A stretch of DNA of 64,000 bases from Vibrio salilacus (lineage in GTDB: Bacteria > Pseudomonadota > Gammaproteobacteria > Enterobacterales > Vibrionaceae), in the NCBI RefSeq assembly GCF_002811245.1, contig NZ_NIVQ01000015.1, positions 25,451 to 89,450 of the forward strand, written 5' to 3'. Below, in pieces: positions 1 to 11,442 of this stretch (within the stretch, counting starts at the first letter, position 1; every line of letters begins with the position of its first letter). A program made the translations under genes and the position numbers. The notes below the pieces were generated by a model that did no database searches, was not told the origin of the DNA, and saw only the letters and a program-made list of their open reading frames with translations.

Positions 1-1799
1 TTAGGTGGCTGAGAAAGTAACGCAGCATGCGCGGGAGCACCGCCGCGACCAATGGTACCGCCGCGACCGTGGAAAAGTGTCAGCTCTACCCCTTCTTCTT
101 CAGCAACGTTGACTAATGAAGCCATCGCGTGGTACTGCGCCCAACCTGCTGACATTACACCGGCATCTTTGGCCGAGTCTGAGTAGCCAATCATCACCAT
201 TTGATGGTTTTGAATAAAGCCGCGATAGAGATCAATGCCCATGAGCTGCTTGATGACCGATTCGGCATTGTTTAAATCGTCGAGTGTTTCAAACAGCGGA
301 CACACGTCCATGCGGTAAGGGCAGCCCGCTTCTTGAAGCAATAGATGCACGGCAAGTACATCTGAGGCGGTGCGCGCCATTGAGATGACGTAAGCACCAA
401 ATGCTTCACGTGGCTGCGCAGCAATAATTTTACAGGTATCGAGCACTTCTTGTACTGGCTCAGAAGGCTGCCAGTCACGCGGAAGCAGCGGGCGTTTCGA
501 TGCCAGTTCATTGGTCAAGAAAGCGATTTTATCTTGTTCGCTCCACTGATCGTAATCGCCAATGCCCAAGTAGCGAGTGAGTTCTGATAGCGCATCAGAG
601 TGGCGAGTACTTTCTTGGCGAATATCAAGACGGACTAAATGGACACCAAATGCTTTAATGCGGCGTAGAGTATCGAGCAGTGAGCCGTCAGCAATAATGC
701 CCATGTTGCATTCATGCAGTGATTGGTAACAAGCGTACAGTGGTTCCCACAACTGCTCGATACGTTGTAATGGTGCTTTGACCGCCAGTTTTTGACCATT
801 GATTTTAGCGTCAAGGATCTCTTTGGTTTCACTTAGCAGTGAGCGCAGTTTTTTCAAAATCGCGCGATATGGTTCGTGCTGATCGTCACCAGCGAGTTGG
901 CGCAGGGCATCATTACACTTGGTCATCGACAGTTCGCTGACCAGTTCATTAATATCATTGAGGTAGAGATCGGCCGCTTTCCAACGTGACAGCAGCAAGA
1001 CTTCACGTGTAATTGTATGCGTTACGAAGGGGTTGCCGTCACGGTCTCCACCCATCCAAGATGAAAAGTGAACAGGACGGGCATCAATCGGTAAACCTTC
1101 ACCGAGATAACTTTCTAGTCGTTCATCAAGCTCTCGTAAGAAGTCAGGTACCGCTTCCCATAGCGAGTTTTCTACAACGGCAAAGCCCCACTTGGCTTCA
1201 TCTAACGGGGTTGGACGTTGCTTACGAATGGTGTCGGAGTGCCAGCTTTGCGCAATTAACTGTTCCAGTCTGCGTTCAGTTTTATGACGCTCTTTGGCCG
1301 ACAAGTCACCTAGTTCAAGTTTAGATAGGCATTTATTGATTTTAACCAGTTTGTGAATCATGGTTCGACGAGTGATCTCTGTCGGGTGAGCGGTTAATAC
1401 CAGTTCGATATTTAAATCGCGTACTGCTTGCGCCGTATCGATTTTGCTAATGTCGTTTTGGCCTAACTTAGCAAATAGGCTATTCATCGCGTCCGGTTCA
1501 CACACGTTGGCGTCACAGTGGCGCGATATTGTGTGATATTGCTCTGCCATGTTGGTCAGGTTAAGAAATTGGTTGAAAGCATGAGCAACGGGAGTCAATT
1601 GATCATTAGGCAGGCTTTTAATCTCATCAATCAAGCTATCACGGTCTTGTTGGTTACCTGCGAGTGCCGATTTGGAGAGTTTCCGAATGGTTTCTACTTT
1701 CTCTAGAAGTACCTCACCATGAGCGTCCTGAATGGTGTTGCCGAGCAAATGTCCCAGCATGCTGACATTGCTTCTGAGCGCAGAGTATTTCTCGTTCAT
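1..1799 (-). CDS. ppc: Phosphoenolpyruvate carboxylase, N-terminal part (cut by window edge)
   Basis: Cytosolic enzyme that carboxylates phosphoenolpyruvate to oxaloacetate, refilling the TCA cycle. The ATG is at 1799 and the frame stays open to base 3, giving about 599 of the roughly 880 residues usual for the family; the C-terminal third lies outside the window. Visible family motifs include [13 protein letters not shown] (catalytic His region), [11 protein letters not shown] and, close to the cut edge, [13 protein letters not shown] promoter-like pair lies just upstream. The neighbour argE points the same way but sits 326 bp upstream with its own terminator, so the two are separate units. 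The identification is secure from the motifs; only the truncation limits it. Confidence 0.96.
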   Translation of the reverse strand, partial: MNEKYSALRSNVSMLGHLLGNTIQDAHGEVLLEKVETIRKLSKSALAGNQQDRDSLIDEIKSLPNDQLTPVAHAFNQFLNLTNMAEQYHTISRHCDANVCEPDAMNSLFAKLGQNDISKIDTAQAVRDLNIELVLTAHPTEITRRTMIHKLVKINKCLSKLELGDLSAKERHKTERRLEQLIAQSWHSDTIRKQRPTPLDEAKWGFAVVENSLWEAVPDFLRELDERLESYLGEGLPIDARPVHFSSWMGGDRDGNPFVTHTITREVLLLSRWKAADLYLNDINELVSELSMTKCNDALRQLAGDDQHEPYRAILKKLRSLLSETKEILDAKINGQKLAVKAPLQRIEQLWEPLYACYQSLHECNMGIIADGSLLDTLRRIKAFGVHLVRLDIRQESTRHSDALSELTRYLGIGDYDQWSEQDKIAFLTNELASKRPLLPRDWQPSEPVQEVLDTCKIIAAQPREAFGAYVISMARTASDVLAVHLLLQEAGCPYRMDVCPLFETLDDLNNAESVIKQLMGIDLYRGFIQNHQMVMIGYSDSAKDAGVMSAGWAQYHAMASLVNVAEEEGVELTLFHGRGGTIGRGGAPAHAALLSQPP

Positions 1800-1851
1800 T
1801 ATCTTCCTGCCTTGTAAAAAAATTACATCCAATGTTCCTTGCTAAGTAGAC

Positions 1852-1881
1852 AATCTAGCGAAAAATGTTGTTAAGAGTCAA
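1852..1881 (-). promoter_or_regulatory. Candidate sigma-70 promoter for ppc
   Basis: Read on the minus strand, TTGACT (1876-1881) and TAGATT (1852-1857) are separated by 18 bp and lie about 50 bp upstream of the ppc start. The rest of the 1800-2070 intergenic stretch shows no gene or other clear signal. Based on consensus matching only. Confidence 0.4.
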
Positions 1882-2070
1882 ATGCTGTAGGCTAAGTTTG
1901 CAAATATTGTGCAAGAGAATGAAATCCGCTTAAAGAGGTGGCGATGACTAATTATGTTGAAACTTTATTACAGAATTAAACAAGCGTGTCGCTTGTGACG
2001 TTTAGACCGCTAGGTTTATCGGAGGCGACAATTCACACATTAACTTGCGGTTAGTTTGTTTACTCTATAG

Positions 2071-2103
2071 AAAAAACAAGGCTTGGCAAACAATGCCAAG
2101 CCT
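2071..2103 (-). terminator. Rho-independent terminator of argE
   Basis: A perfect 10-bp stem (2079-2088 with 2094-2103) with a 5-nt loop, followed on the minus strand by a T-rich run (complement of 2071-2076). It lies just downstream of the argE stop. Confidence 0.8.
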
Positions 2104-2125
2104 CGGGGCATTTTCTAGCGCGAGG

Positions 2126-3262
2126 CTAACAACAATATTTATACATGGCTTTAGCTAAAACATTGATGGTCGGTTCAATAAACTCAAAGGCAAGAAACTC
2201 ATCAGGCTGGTGGGCTTGTTCAATCGAACCCGGGCCTAACACCAGTGTTGGGCACAATTGTTGTAGGAAAGGAGCCTCGGTGCAGTAGTTCACGGTCTGT
2301 GATTCAACCCCACAGATTTGCTCAACACCACCAATGAAAGGGTGGTCATGTTGGCATTCATAACCGGGGATAGGTTCATGCAATGGGGTAACTGCAATGC
2401 ACCCCGGCCATTTAGCTTCAACCTCTTTAAGCGCGCCGCGTAACATATTATCCAGCCCATCTAAGCTGATGCCAGGGAGTGGGCGAACATCGTAGTGCAA
2501 CTCGCAGCAACCGCAAATGCGATTGGCACTGTCACCGCCATGGATATGACCGAGATTAAGCGTTGGGCTTGGGATCGCAAAGCCAGGATGATGGTACTCT
2601 TTGATCAACTTATCACGCAATTGCATTAAGGCGAACAGGACTTCATGCATGATCTCAATGGCATTGACACCTAAAGCGGGATCGGAGGAGTGGCCCGACT
2701 TACCGGTTACACGCACTGCATTGGCTACATGACCTTTATGGCCTCGAATTGGCACTAAACTAGTCGGTTCGCCGATAATGCAGTAATCCGGTTTAAATGG
2801 CGCATTTTCAGTAAAATGGCGAGCCCCGAGCATTGTGGTCTCTTCGTCACAGGTCGCCAGTATGTAGAGCGGCTTGGTTTGCTGCGTCCAATCAACCTTC
2901 TTTACTGCTTCGATAATAAAAGCGAAAAAACCCTTCATATCCGCGGTACCTAAACCATAAAAACGGTTATTGGCTTGCGTTAGATCGTGCGGTTCGTAAG
3001 TCCAACGGCCCTGATCAAAGGGCACGGTATCGCTGTGGCCTGCGAGCAATAGTCCACCTTCTCCTGCGCCCTTTTTGGCGATCAGATTAAATTTTCCCGC
3101 TTCGACTTGGGTCAGGTTGACTTCAAAGCCGATGTCTTTTAACCAAGTTGCCAACTTTTCAATTACTTGGGCGTTGCCTTCATCCCAACTTGGATCATTT
3201 GAGCTAATAGAAGAGGTCGAAATTAGGCCACGGTAGACCTCAAGAAAACTTGGTAATTGCAT
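2126..3262 (-). CDS. argE: Acetylornithine deacetylase
   Basis: Removes the acetyl group from N-acetylornithine to give ornithine in the linear arginine pathway. The 378 residues match the length of enterobacterial ArgE (about 380). M20 metallopeptidase landmarks are present: [10 protein letters not shown] (metal-binding His/Asp), ADMKGFFAF (bridging Asp), TCDEETT (catalytic Glu pair), IIGEPTS, and the late [14 protein letters not shown] with a metal-binding His. It is transcribed divergently from argC across about 150 bp that holds an ARG-box-like site, as in many gammaproteobacteria. Ends in a strong terminator. Confidence 0.95.
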   Translation of the reverse strand: MQLPSFLEVYRGLISTSSISSNDPSWDEGNAQVIEKLATWLKDIGFEVNLTQVEAGKFNLIAKKGAGEGGLLLAGHSDTVPFDQGRWTYEPHDLTQANNRFYGLGTADMKGFFAFIIEAVKKVDWTQQTKPLYILATCDEETTMLGARHFTENAPFKPDYCIIGEPTSLVPIRGHKGHVANAVRVTGKSGHSSDPALGVNAIEIMHEVLFALMQLRDKLIKEYHHPGFAIPSPTLNLGHIHGGDSANRICGCCELHYDVRPLPGISLDGLDNMLRGALKEVEAKWPGCIAVTPLHEPIPGYECQHDHPFIGGVEQICGVESQTVNYCTEAPFLQQLCPTLVLGPGSIEQAHQPDEFLAFEFIEPTINVLAKAMYKYCC

Positions 3263-3327
3263 AATTAGTTTGCATTCCCTGTTGACAGATTTAGGTTAAG
3301 AAGGTAAAAACATATTAAATCACTTTT

Positions 3328-3345
3328 ATTGAATAAAAAACCAAT
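3328..3345. promoter_or_regulatory. ARG-box-like ArgR site between argE and argC
   Basis: Compared with the ARG-box consensus WNTGAATWWWWATTCANW, this 18-bp stretch has an intact TGAAT (3330-3334), a four-A spacer and 3 of 5 matches in the second half, so 8 of 10 defined bases. It sits in the divergent argE/argC promoter region. No second box at the usual 21-bp phase was found, so it is a moderate prediction. Confidence 0.45.
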
Positions 3346-3413
3346 AAAAGGCAGATATTTTAAATTTATAGTCACTCTTAGAGCGGCGTTTTTAGGTCAA
3401 AATGGATGTCGAG

Positions 3414-4418
3414 ATGCTCAAAACCACAATCATAGGCGCAAGCGGTTACACCGGGGCAGAACTGGCTCTGATGGTGCACAAACACTCAAAGCTTACGCTA
3501 ACAGGTTTATATGTGTCCGCCAATAGTTTAGATGCCGGTAAGACGATCTCAGAGTTACACGGCAGATTAACGGGTTTAGTGTCGCATCAGGTCGAAGCAT
3601 TGACAGATGTCGACGCGGTTGCCAGCGCATGTGATGTGGTGTTCTTAGCGACGGCGCATGAAGTCAGTCATGATCTGGCTCCCATTTTTCTTGAGCACGG
3701 TTGCCAAGTTTTCGATCTTTCTGGCGCTTTCCGTGTTCAGCAAGAAGGATTTTATAGCGAGTTTTATGGCTTTGAACACCAGCATGAAACTTGGCTCGAC
3801 CAAGCCGAATATGGGCTTGCTGAATGGAATAGCCAAGGCATTAAGCACAGTCAGTTGATCGCGGTGCCAGGGTGTTACCCAACGGCTTCTCAGTTGGCGA
3901 TCAAGCCGTTACTGATCGAAGGCTTAATCGATAGTACTCAGTGGCCGGTAATAAATGCCACTAGTGGTGTGACAGGCGCAGGAAGAAAAGCGTCGATGAC
4001 CAACAGTTTCTGCGAAGTGAGTTTGCAGCCATATGGTGTGTTTAGCCATCGTCATCAGCCAGAGATCGCAACTCACCTTGATACCGATGTGATTTTTACT
4101 CCGCATTTGGGCAATTTTAAGCGTGGAATTCTCGCCACTATCACCATGAAACTCGCGCAAGGCGTGACGCAACAACAGGTCGAGAATGCCTTTATTCACG
4201 CCTATCAAGGTAAACCGGCAGTGCGCCTGCTCAATCAAGCACTGCCAAGATTACAGAATGTAGAAAATACCCCTTTCTGCGATATTGGTTGGAAGGTTCA
4301 GGGCAAGCATATCATCGTAGTTTCTGCGATTGATAACTTGCTAAAAGGCGCATCGAGTCAAGCGATGCAATGTTTAAACATCCACTACGGATTCCCAGAA
4401 CTCACTGCTCTCGTGTAG
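3414..4418 (+). CDS. argC: N-acetyl-gamma-glutamyl-phosphate reductase
   Basis: NADPH-dependent reduction of N-acetylglutamyl phosphate to the semialdehyde, third step of arginine synthesis. The nucleotide-binding start [14 protein letters not shown], the catalytic Cys in [10 protein letters not shown] and the late histidine region are visible. An in-frame ATG also exists at 3402, but the start at 3414 gives the 334-residue length I know for Vibrio ArgC and begins at MLKTTIIG, so it is preferred; the choice is not certain. First gene of argC-argB-argG, with 23 nt to argB. Probably repressed by ArgR through the upstream ARG-box-like site. Confidence 0.95.
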   Translation: MLKTTIIGASGYTGAELALMVHKHSKLTLTGLYVSANSLDAGKTISELHGRLTGLVSHQVEALTDVDAVASACDVVFLATAHEVSHDLAPIFLEHGCQVFDLSGAFRVQQEGFYSEFYGFEHQHETWLDQAEYGLAEWNSQGIKHSQLIAVPGCYPTASQLAIKPLLIEGLIDSTQWPVINATSGVTGAGRKASMTNSFCEVSLQPYGVFSHRHQPEIATHLDTDVIFTPHLGNFKRGILATITMKLAQGVTQQQVENAFIHAYQGKPAVRLLNQALPRLQNVENTPFCDIGWKVQGKHIIVVSAIDNLLKGASSQAMQCLNIHYGFPELTALV

Positions 4419-4441
4419 TAAAGAGCAGCAAGGAACAAGTG

Positions 4442-5233
4442 ATGACAGATAACAAATTGACACCATTAGTGATCAAATTAGGCGGTGCTGCACTGTCGTG
4501 TACTGAGACGTTAAGCCAGGTATTTGGTGCGATTGCCAACTATCAGCAGCAAGCTCAGCGACGAATTGTGATCGTCCACGGTGGCGGTTATCTGGTGGAC
4601 GATCTGATGGCTCAATTGCAGCTGAAAACGGTCAAGAAACAAGGCTTGCGTGTCACGCCTTATGATCAAATTCCTGTTATCGCAGGGGCCTTGGCAGGCA
4701 CAGCCAACAAAATACTGCAAGGTCAGGCGATCAAAAACGGCCTTAATGCGGTCGGCTTGAGTCTTGCTGATGGTGGTTTATGCCAGGTTGAAGAGTTGAA
4801 TCCTGAGCTTGGTGCGGTTGGCAAAGCAACGCCAGGTGATTGTGCAGTTTTGCAAGCGGTGCTAGACACTGGCGCACTGCCGATCATTAGCTCTATCGGA
4901 CTCACGTCACAAGGACAGATGATGAATGTGAATGCTGACCAAGCGGCTGTCGCAGTTGCTGGCGCATTGGATGCAGAGTTGGTTCTGCTCTCTGATGTCA
5001 GTGGCGTATTGGACGGTAAAGGGCATTTGATCAAAAGCCTTGATGAGAAGCAGGCGCAAAGCTTGATTACTGGCCATGTCATTACTGACGGCATGATAGT
5101 CAAAGTGAACGCGGCACTCGAAGCGGCTAACGATTTAGGTCGACCTATTGAAGTGGCGACTTGGCGTTACCCAGACAAGCTGGTTGACCTGTTCGCAGGG
5201 AAAAGCATTGGAACCCAGTTTCTACCTAAGTAG
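4442..5233 (+). CDS. argB: Acetylglutamate kinase
   Basis: Phosphorylates N-acetylglutamate with ATP, the second step of arginine synthesis. The amino-acid kinase fold is shown by the N-terminal [11 protein letters not shown], the [11 protein letters not shown] loop and the later [12 protein letters not shown] and [11 protein letters not shown] segments. The ATG at 4442 is preferred over a longer upstream frame because AGGA lies 7 bases before it and because the resulting 263 residues fit the short, arginine-insensitive enterobacterial type. It follows argC by 23 nt and precedes argG by about 117 nt, presumably one transcript. Confidence 0.95.
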   Translation: MTDNKLTPLVIKLGGAALSCTETLSQVFGAIANYQQQAQRRIVIVHGGGYLVDDLMAQLQLKTVKKQGLRVTPYDQIPVIAGALAGTANKILQGQAIKNGLNAVGLSLADGGLCQVEELNPELGAVGKATPGDCAVLQAVLDTGALPIISSIGLTSQGQMMNVNADQAAVAVAGALDAELVLLSDVSGVLDGKGHLIKSLDEKQAQSLITGHVITDGMIVKVNAALEAANDLGRPIEVATWRYPDKLVDLFAGKSIGTQFLPK

Positions 5234-5350
5234 TGAATACTAACTAACGAATACAGAGTCAGCGCCAACGCGTTGATTCCAACAAACAGACATTAGCAGT
5301 AACCCGTGACACTGACCGCCAAGCGCAGCGCCGGGAATTGGAGAAAGAAA

Positions 5351-6565
5351 ATGAGCAAAGTTCGAGTAAATAAAGTAGTTGTCGCATACTCTGGCGGTCT
5401 GGATACATCAGTGATTATTCCATGGCTAAAAGAGAATTATGATTGTGAAGTGGTGGCATTTGTTGCTGATGTTGGTCAAGGTGCGGAAGAGTTAGAAGGT
5501 ATCGAAGCTAAAGCGAAAGCGTCAGGGGCATCAGAGTGTTACATTGCTGATCTTAAAGAAGAAATGGTTGCAGACTATATCTATCCAACGCTTAAAACTG
5601 GCGCTTACTACGAAGGCAAATACTTACTAGGCACTTCAATGGCGCGTCCAATTATTGCCAAAGCGCAGGTTGAAGTGGCACGCCAAGTTGGTGCTGATGC
5701 GTTGTGTCACGGTTGTACCGGTAAAGGTAATGACCAAGTACGTTTTGAAGGTGCTTTTGCGGCATTGGCTCCTGATCTACATGTGATTGCACCTTGGCGT
5801 GAGTGGGACTTGGTAAGTCGTGAAGAGTGCTTGGGTTACCTTGCTGAACGTAATATTCCATGCAGTGCCTCACTGACTAAAATTTACTCGCGTGATGCCA
5901 ACGCATGGCACATTTCCACTGAAGGTGGTGTGCTTGAACAGACATGGAACGCACCGAACGAAGATTGCTGGGCTTGGACAGTTGATCCAGAGCAAGCCCC
6001 TAACCAAGCTGAATACGTCACTTTGAAAGTGGAAAAAGGTGAAGTGATTGGTGTTGATGGTGAGGCGATGACGCCATACAACGCCTTGGTTTACCTCAAT
6101 GAAAAAGGTGCCAAGCACGGTATTGGACGTATCGATATCGTTGAAAACCGTTTGGTCGGCATGAAGTCTCGTGGTTGTTACGAAACTCCGGGCGGCACTA
6201 TCATGATGGAAGCTCTGCGTGCCGTCGAGCAGCTCGTGCTGGATAAAACGGCATTTGAGTTCCGCGAAGAGCTTGGCGTTAAAGCGTCTCACCTTGTTTA
6301 TGATGGTCGCTGGTTCACCCCATTGTGTAAGTCTATCCTTGCTGCCTCAGAAGAGTTAGCTCAGGACGTTAATGGTGAAGTGGTAGTGAAATTATATAAA
6401 GGCCAAGCAACGGTGACGCAGAAACGTTCAGACAACAGCCTGTACTGCGAACAATTTGCAACCTTTGGTGAAGATGAAGTATATGACCAGAGTCATGCAG
6501 AAGGCTTTATCCGCCTGTACTCATTATCCAGCCGTATTCGTGCCTTAAATAACTTGAAAAAATAA
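5351..6565 (+). CDS. argG: Argininosuccinate synthase
   Basis: Joins citrulline and aspartate with ATP to form argininosuccinate. The PP-loop [12 protein letters not shown] lies at the N terminus, followed by the family segments [23 protein letters not shown] and [10 protein letters not shown]. The start at 5351 (404 residues, with GGAG about 8 bases upstream) replaces a longer open frame that begins in non-homologous leader sequence. Third gene of argCBG; a strong terminator follows, so argH downstream has its own promoter region. Confidence 0.96.
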   Translation: MSKVRVNKVVVAYSGGLDTSVIIPWLKENYDCEVVAFVADVGQGAEELEGIEAKAKASGASECYIADLKEEMVADYIYPTLKTGAYYEGKYLLGTSMARPIIAKAQVEVARQVGADALCHGCTGKGNDQVRFEGAFAALAPDLHVIAPWREWDLVSREECLGYLAERNIPCSASLTKIYSRDANAWHISTEGGVLEQTWNAPNEDCWAWTVDPEQAPNQAEYVTLKVEKGEVIGVDGEAMTPYNALVYLNEKGAKHGIGRIDIVENRLVGMKSRGCYETPGGTIMMEALRAVEQLVLDKTAFEFREELGVKASHLVYDGRWFTPLCKSILAASEELAQDVNGEVVVKLYKGQATVTQKRSDNSLYCEQFATFGEDEVYDQSHAEGFIRLYSLSSRIRALNNLKK

Positions 6566-6589
6566 CGCCTAATTAGCCCGTTTACTGAA

Positions 6590-6620
6590 AAGCCCAGTTG
6601 ATACTCAAGTGGGCTTTTTT
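6590..6620 (+). terminator. Rho-independent terminator of argCBG
   Basis: An 11-bp stem with one mismatch (6590-6600 with 6606-6616), 5-nt loop, followed by a run of Ts to 6620. Lies 25 bases after the argG stop. Confidence 0.85.
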
Positions 6621-6657
6621 CTATTTTTGTTCATCGTTATTTATAACAAAGACCTGT

Positions 6658-6696
6658 CGTGAATAAATATGTAGAAATAATGAATTTATACTTTAT
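6658..6696 (+). promoter_or_regulatory. argH: Tandem ARG-box-like pair upstream of argH
   Basis: Two TGAAT half-sites begin at 6660 and 6681, exactly 21 bp apart, which is the spacing of paired 18-bp ARG boxes with a 3-bp gap. The first box (6658-6675) matches 8 of 10 defined bases of the consensus, the second (6679-6696) about 7 of 10. A further palindrome with TGAAT and ATTCA arms but only a 3-nt spacer lies at 6739-6751. ArgR repression of argH is inferred from this arrangement. Confidence 0.5.
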
Positions 6697-6708
6697 TTTT
6701 GTTCGGTT

Positions 6709-6736
6709 TTGCCGTAAGTTTGAACCATCATAAAAT
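6709..6736 (+). promoter_or_regulatory. argH: Candidate promoter of argH
   Basis: TTGCCG (6709-6714) and TAAAAT (6731-6736) with a 16-bp gap, lying downstream of the ARG-box pair and upstream of a palindrome at the expected start point. Consensus matching only. Confidence 0.35.
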
Positions 6737-6791
6737 ACTGAATTCGATTCAGAGTTAATTAGAGCAATATGACACCTCGCATTCATCGTGA

Positions 6792-8690
<1,899 letters not shown>

Positions 8691-8809
8691 CTGGTTGAAT
8701 AGTAAAGTAACGAATAAAAGATCAAAAAAGATCGATTATTTTGGGAACTATTGAGAAAAAGCTCGGTCTATTAAAGTACCACTGCTTTTTCTTAGAAGAA
8801 TCTAAGAAG

Positions 8810-8844
8810 GCCCCAAACCATATATTGGCTTTGGGGCTTTTTTT
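8810..8844 (+). terminator. Rho-independent terminator after argH
   Basis: GC-rich 8-bp stem (8810-8817 with 8830-8837) followed by seven Ts. It is about 120 bases after the argH stop, just beyond a short palindrome at 8790-8805. Confidence 0.8.
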
Positions 8845-8875
8845 ATGCCTGTAATTCAATGTGTTGGATATTTTT

Positions 8876-9127
8876 TTACTTTCCGTTACGCCGCCGCCAA
8901 GGCAAGATGACAAAACGCATCCACAGGTGCAAAAACAGTAATCCATTGAAGGCGAATCCGGCAAAGATCAATGCAATTGACTCAATTGTCTCAGGGTTGT
9001 CGCGACACCACGCCCACCAAACGATCCAGCAGACGACGGATAAGACTGTCAGTTGATTCATACAGCGTTGGCAGCGGCCAATTTTGTTCCAAAACCAAGC
9101 GCTATTTTTACACGGTTTACATGTCAT
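8876..9127 (-). CDS. DUF3624 family small membrane protein
   Basis: An 83-residue protein with two hydrophobic segments (about residues 26-44 and 50-74) and an N-terminal pair of Cys motifs, CKPC and CQRC, which could bind a metal. It ends in a basic tail (RRRNGK). I recognise the pattern as the Vibrio DUF3624 family; no function is known to me. Lies convergent to argH, whose terminator precedes its end, and divergent from the RidA-family gene. The start is the first ATG of a compact frame that begins with the conserved Cys motif. Confidence 0.8.
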   Translation of the reverse strand: MTCKPCKNSAWFWNKIGRCQRCMNQLTVLSVVCWIVWWAWCRDNPETIESIALIFAGFAFNGLLFLHLWMRFVILPWRRRNGK

Positions 9128-9192
9128 GGCTGTGACTAATTAGGTAACATTACTGGTCATAGCATATCCCAACTAACCGAAAAGTGATAAAA

Positions 9193-9540
9193 ATGATCGA
9201 ACGCCAACAAACCAAGCCGCGTATGAGCCGCATCGTAAAACATAACGGAACGATTTATCTTTGTGGTCAAGTGTGTGCAGATGCAAGTCAAGGGATTACT
9301 GAGCAGACGCAAACAATGTTAGACAAAGTCGAGGAGTTGCTACTTGAAGCCGGAAGCGACAAGCAGCATATGCTTTCAGCGACGATTTATCTAAAAGATA
9401 TGCAAGACTTCCAAGCAATGAACGCCGTTTGGGATGCATGGGTACCTGAGGGCTATGCCCCCGCTAGGGCGTGTGTAACCGCCGATATGGCCCGCGAGGC
9501 TCTGCTGGTGGAGATTTCAGTGATAGCCGCACAAAAATAA
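9193..9540 (+). CDS. RidA (YjgF) family protein
   Basis: About 115 residues with the Rid-family pattern: an early strand region GTIYLCGQV, the internal [23 protein letters not shown] segment and the late [10 protein letters not shown] containing the conserved Arg that binds the substrate carboxylate in RidA. Family members hydrolyse reactive enamine/imine intermediates; this one belongs to a RidA-like subgroup rather than clearly to RidA itself, so no symbol is given. A GTG at 9184 is also possible, but the ATG at 9193 gives the usual length. Confidence 0.88.
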   Translation: MIERQQTKPRMSRIVKHNGTIYLCGQVCADASQGITEQTQTMLDKVEELLLEAGSDKQHMLSATIYLKDMQDFQAMNAVWDAWVPEGYAPARACVTADMAREALLVEISVIAAQK

Positions 9541-9556
9541 TCGCGGCGCAGTAATA

Positions 9557-9593
9557 AAGTAGGCCCCTTCTTGTTGACGAGAGGAGCCTACTT
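9557..9593. terminator. Hairpin between convergent genes
   Basis: A 12-bp stem with one mismatch (9557-9568 with 9582-9593) between the RidA-family gene (plus) and the peroxiredoxin gene (minus). No strong T run, so its role as terminator is tentative. Confidence 0.45.
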
Positions 9594-9606
9594 ATCATTA
9601 TGCTGG

Positions 9607-10335
9607 TTAACCGAGGAAAGCTTCTAGCTCTTCGCTACCGCCGATGTGTTTACCACCGATAAACACTTGTGGTACGGTTGAGCGACCAGAGATCGCACGC
9701 AAGCTAATGGTGGTGGCGTCTTTACCTAACACCACTTCTTCATATTGAAGGCCGTGGTCAATCAAGTTTTGTTTCGCCTTGGCGCAGAATGAGCAGCCAG
9801 GTTTGGTGAACACAGTGATAGACTCTTGGGTTTTATAATTTGGCGCGATGTAGTTGAGCATGGTGTCAGCATCTGACACTTTGAACGGGTCGCCAGGCTC
9901 ATTTGGTTCGATAAACATCTTTTCTACCACGTCATTTTTGACCAACATGCTGTAGCGCCATGAACGCTTGCCAAAGCCTAAGTCATTTTTATCAACCAGC
10001 ATGCCCATACCATCAGTAAATTCACCATTACCATCAGGAATGAAGGTTATATTGTCGGCTTCTTGGTCTTGTTTCCAAGCATTCATCACGAAAGTGTCGT
10101 TGACCGAGACACACAAAATAGCATCAACACCGTGCTCTTTGAACACTGGGAATAGCTCGTTATAGCGTGGTAAATGGCTTGATGAACACGTTGGTGTAAA
10201 GGCTCCCGGTAAACTAAATACGATAACAGTTTTATCTTTAAACAACTCGTCGGTGGTGACGTTAACCCAAGCATCCCCTTGACGAGTTGGGAAAGTAACT
10301 TGTGGAATACTCTGACCTTCTTTTGATACAAACAT
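9607..10335 (-). CDS. Hybrid peroxiredoxin 5-glutaredoxin (glutathione-dependent peroxidase)
   Basis: Reduces peroxides with glutathione. Residues 1 to about 160 are a Prx5 domain with the peroxidatic Cys50 in PGAFTPTCS; residues about 172-242 are a glutaredoxin with C181-S-F-C184. The 242-residue fusion is the hyPrx5 type known from Haemophilus and Vibrio, where the attached glutaredoxin recharges the peroxidatic Cys. AAGGA lies 7 bases before the ATG. It is divergent from oxyR, and a predicted OxyR site lies between them, so peroxide induction is likely. Confidence 0.94.
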   Translation of the reverse strand: MFVSKEGQSIPQVTFPTRQGDAWVNVTTDELFKDKTVIVFSLPGAFTPTCSSSHLPRYNELFPVFKEHGVDAILCVSVNDTFVMNAWKQDQEADNITFIPDGNGEFTDGMGMLVDKNDLGFGKRSWRYSMLVKNDVVEKMFIEPNEPGDPFKVSDADTMLNYIAPNYKTQESITVFTKPGCSFCAKAKQNLIDHGLQYEEVVLGKDATTISLRAISGRSTVPQVFIGGKHIGGSEELEAFLG

Positions 10336-10441
10336 AGTTGTTTCCTTTTATTTCTAGTGAGTTGCTAACGAGTGTTTCCAGAGCCGTTATTGTACTCTGT
10401 TTCGATGTGGTTATTATTAAAGAATCTCTTTGATAGTTACA

Positions 10442-10478
10442 ATCGTTTGATGTTATGGTTTTAATAGGTTTTTTCTAT
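10442..10478. promoter_or_regulatory. Predicted OxyR binding site between prx and oxyR
   Basis: Against the 37-bp OxyR consensus of two ATAGnTnnnAnCTAT units separated by 7 bp, the first unit (10442-10456) matches 7 of 10 and the second (10464-10478) 9 of 10 defined bases, in the exact 22-bp phase. It lies 22 bp before the oxyR start, fitting autorepression and activation of the divergent peroxidase gene. Confidence 0.6.
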
Positions 10479-10500
10479 CTAAGTTAGAGGTGGGGCGAGA

Positions 10501-11400
10501 ATGAATATCCGCGACTTTGAATACTTGGTTGCGCTGGCTGAGCACAAGCACTTTCGCAAAGCGGCAGAAGCGTGTTTTGTTAGCCAACCGACACTAAGTG
10601 GTCAAATTAGAAAATTAGAAGATGAGATTGGGACCGCTTTGCTTGAGCGCAGTAGCCGCCGAGTGTTATTTACTAACTCTGGCCTACAATTGGTCGATCA
10701 AGCCAAACGTGTGCTCTCTGAAGTTAAAACGTTTAAAGATATGGCCAGTGGTCAGGTGGGGGAAATGGTTGGCCCACTGCATATTGGTTTTATTCCTACG
10801 GTGGGACCTTATCTATTGCCAAGAATTGTGCCGATGCTTAAACAACGTTTTCCTGATCTTGAGCTCTATCTACATGAAGCGCAAACGCAGCAGTTAGTGC
10901 GTCAGTTGGAAGACGGTAAGCTTGATTGTTTAGTGTTGGCCTCTGTCGTTGAAACTGCATCATTCAAAGAGATAGAGGTATACAACGAGCCACTGAGCAT
11001 TGCTGTTCCTAGTGATCATGAGTGGGCGAGTCTTGATCAGGTCGATATGCTCGATTTAAATGGCCGCACGGTGTTAGCGCTTGGTGATGGTCACTGTTTA
11101 CGTGATCAGGCGTTGGGTTTTTGTTTTGCGGCGGGCGCTAAAGATGATGAACGATTTAAAGCGACCAGTTTAGAAACACTGCGCAATATGGTTGCCGCTG
11201 GAGCGGGGATCACCTTGCTTCCAGAATTGTCATTACCTAAAGAGAAACAAAAAGATGGCGTTTGCTACGTGAAGGCGGTTAACCCAGTACCATCGCGCAG
11301 TATTGTGTTGGCTTATCGCCCCGGTTCACCGTTACGTGCCCGTTTTGAGCAGTTAGCGGCGGCAATCAAAACGCATTTAAGCCCAGAGCTTGAGAGTTAA
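10501..11400 (+). CDS. oxyR: Hydrogen-peroxide-sensing LysR-type activator OxyR
   Basis: Transcription factor that senses H2O2 by forming an intramolecular disulfide. The N-terminal LysR winged helix (KHFRKAAEACFVSQPTLSGQ) is followed by the effector domain. The two redox cysteines fall at residues 199 and 208 (GDGHCLRDQALGFC), the same positions as in E. coli OxyR, and the total of 299 residues is near the E. coli length of 305. Divergent from the hybrid peroxiredoxin gene with a matching OxyR site in the gap; a strong terminator follows. Confidence 0.96.
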   Translation: MNIRDFEYLVALAEHKHFRKAAEACFVSQPTLSGQIRKLEDEIGTALLERSSRRVLFTNSGLQLVDQAKRVLSEVKTFKDMASGQVGEMVGPLHIGFIPTVGPYLLPRIVPMLKQRFPDLELYLHEAQTQQLVRQLEDGKLDCLVLASVVETASFKEIEVYNEPLSIAVPSDHEWASLDQVDMLDLNGRTVLALGDGHCLRDQALGFCFAAGAKDDERFKATSLETLRNMVAAGAGITLLPELSLPKEKQKDGVCYVKAVNPVPSRSIVLAYRPGSPLRARFEQLAAAIKTHLSPELES

Positions 11401-11403
11401 AAC

Positions 11404-11438
11404 AAAAAGAGGTTGATGTCATCATCAACCTCTTTTTT
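11404..11438. terminator. Bidirectional terminator between oxyR and mrcA
   Basis: A perfect 10-bp core stem (11409-11418 with 11423-11432), extended by A/T pairs, flanked by a T run on both strands. It lies between two convergent genes and can end both. Confidence 0.9.
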
Positions 11439-11442
11439 ATGC

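Noticed and set aside
5870..6292. 140-residue open frame antisense to argG
   Set aside because: It lies wholly inside argG, has no family pattern and follows from codon bias on the opposite strand.
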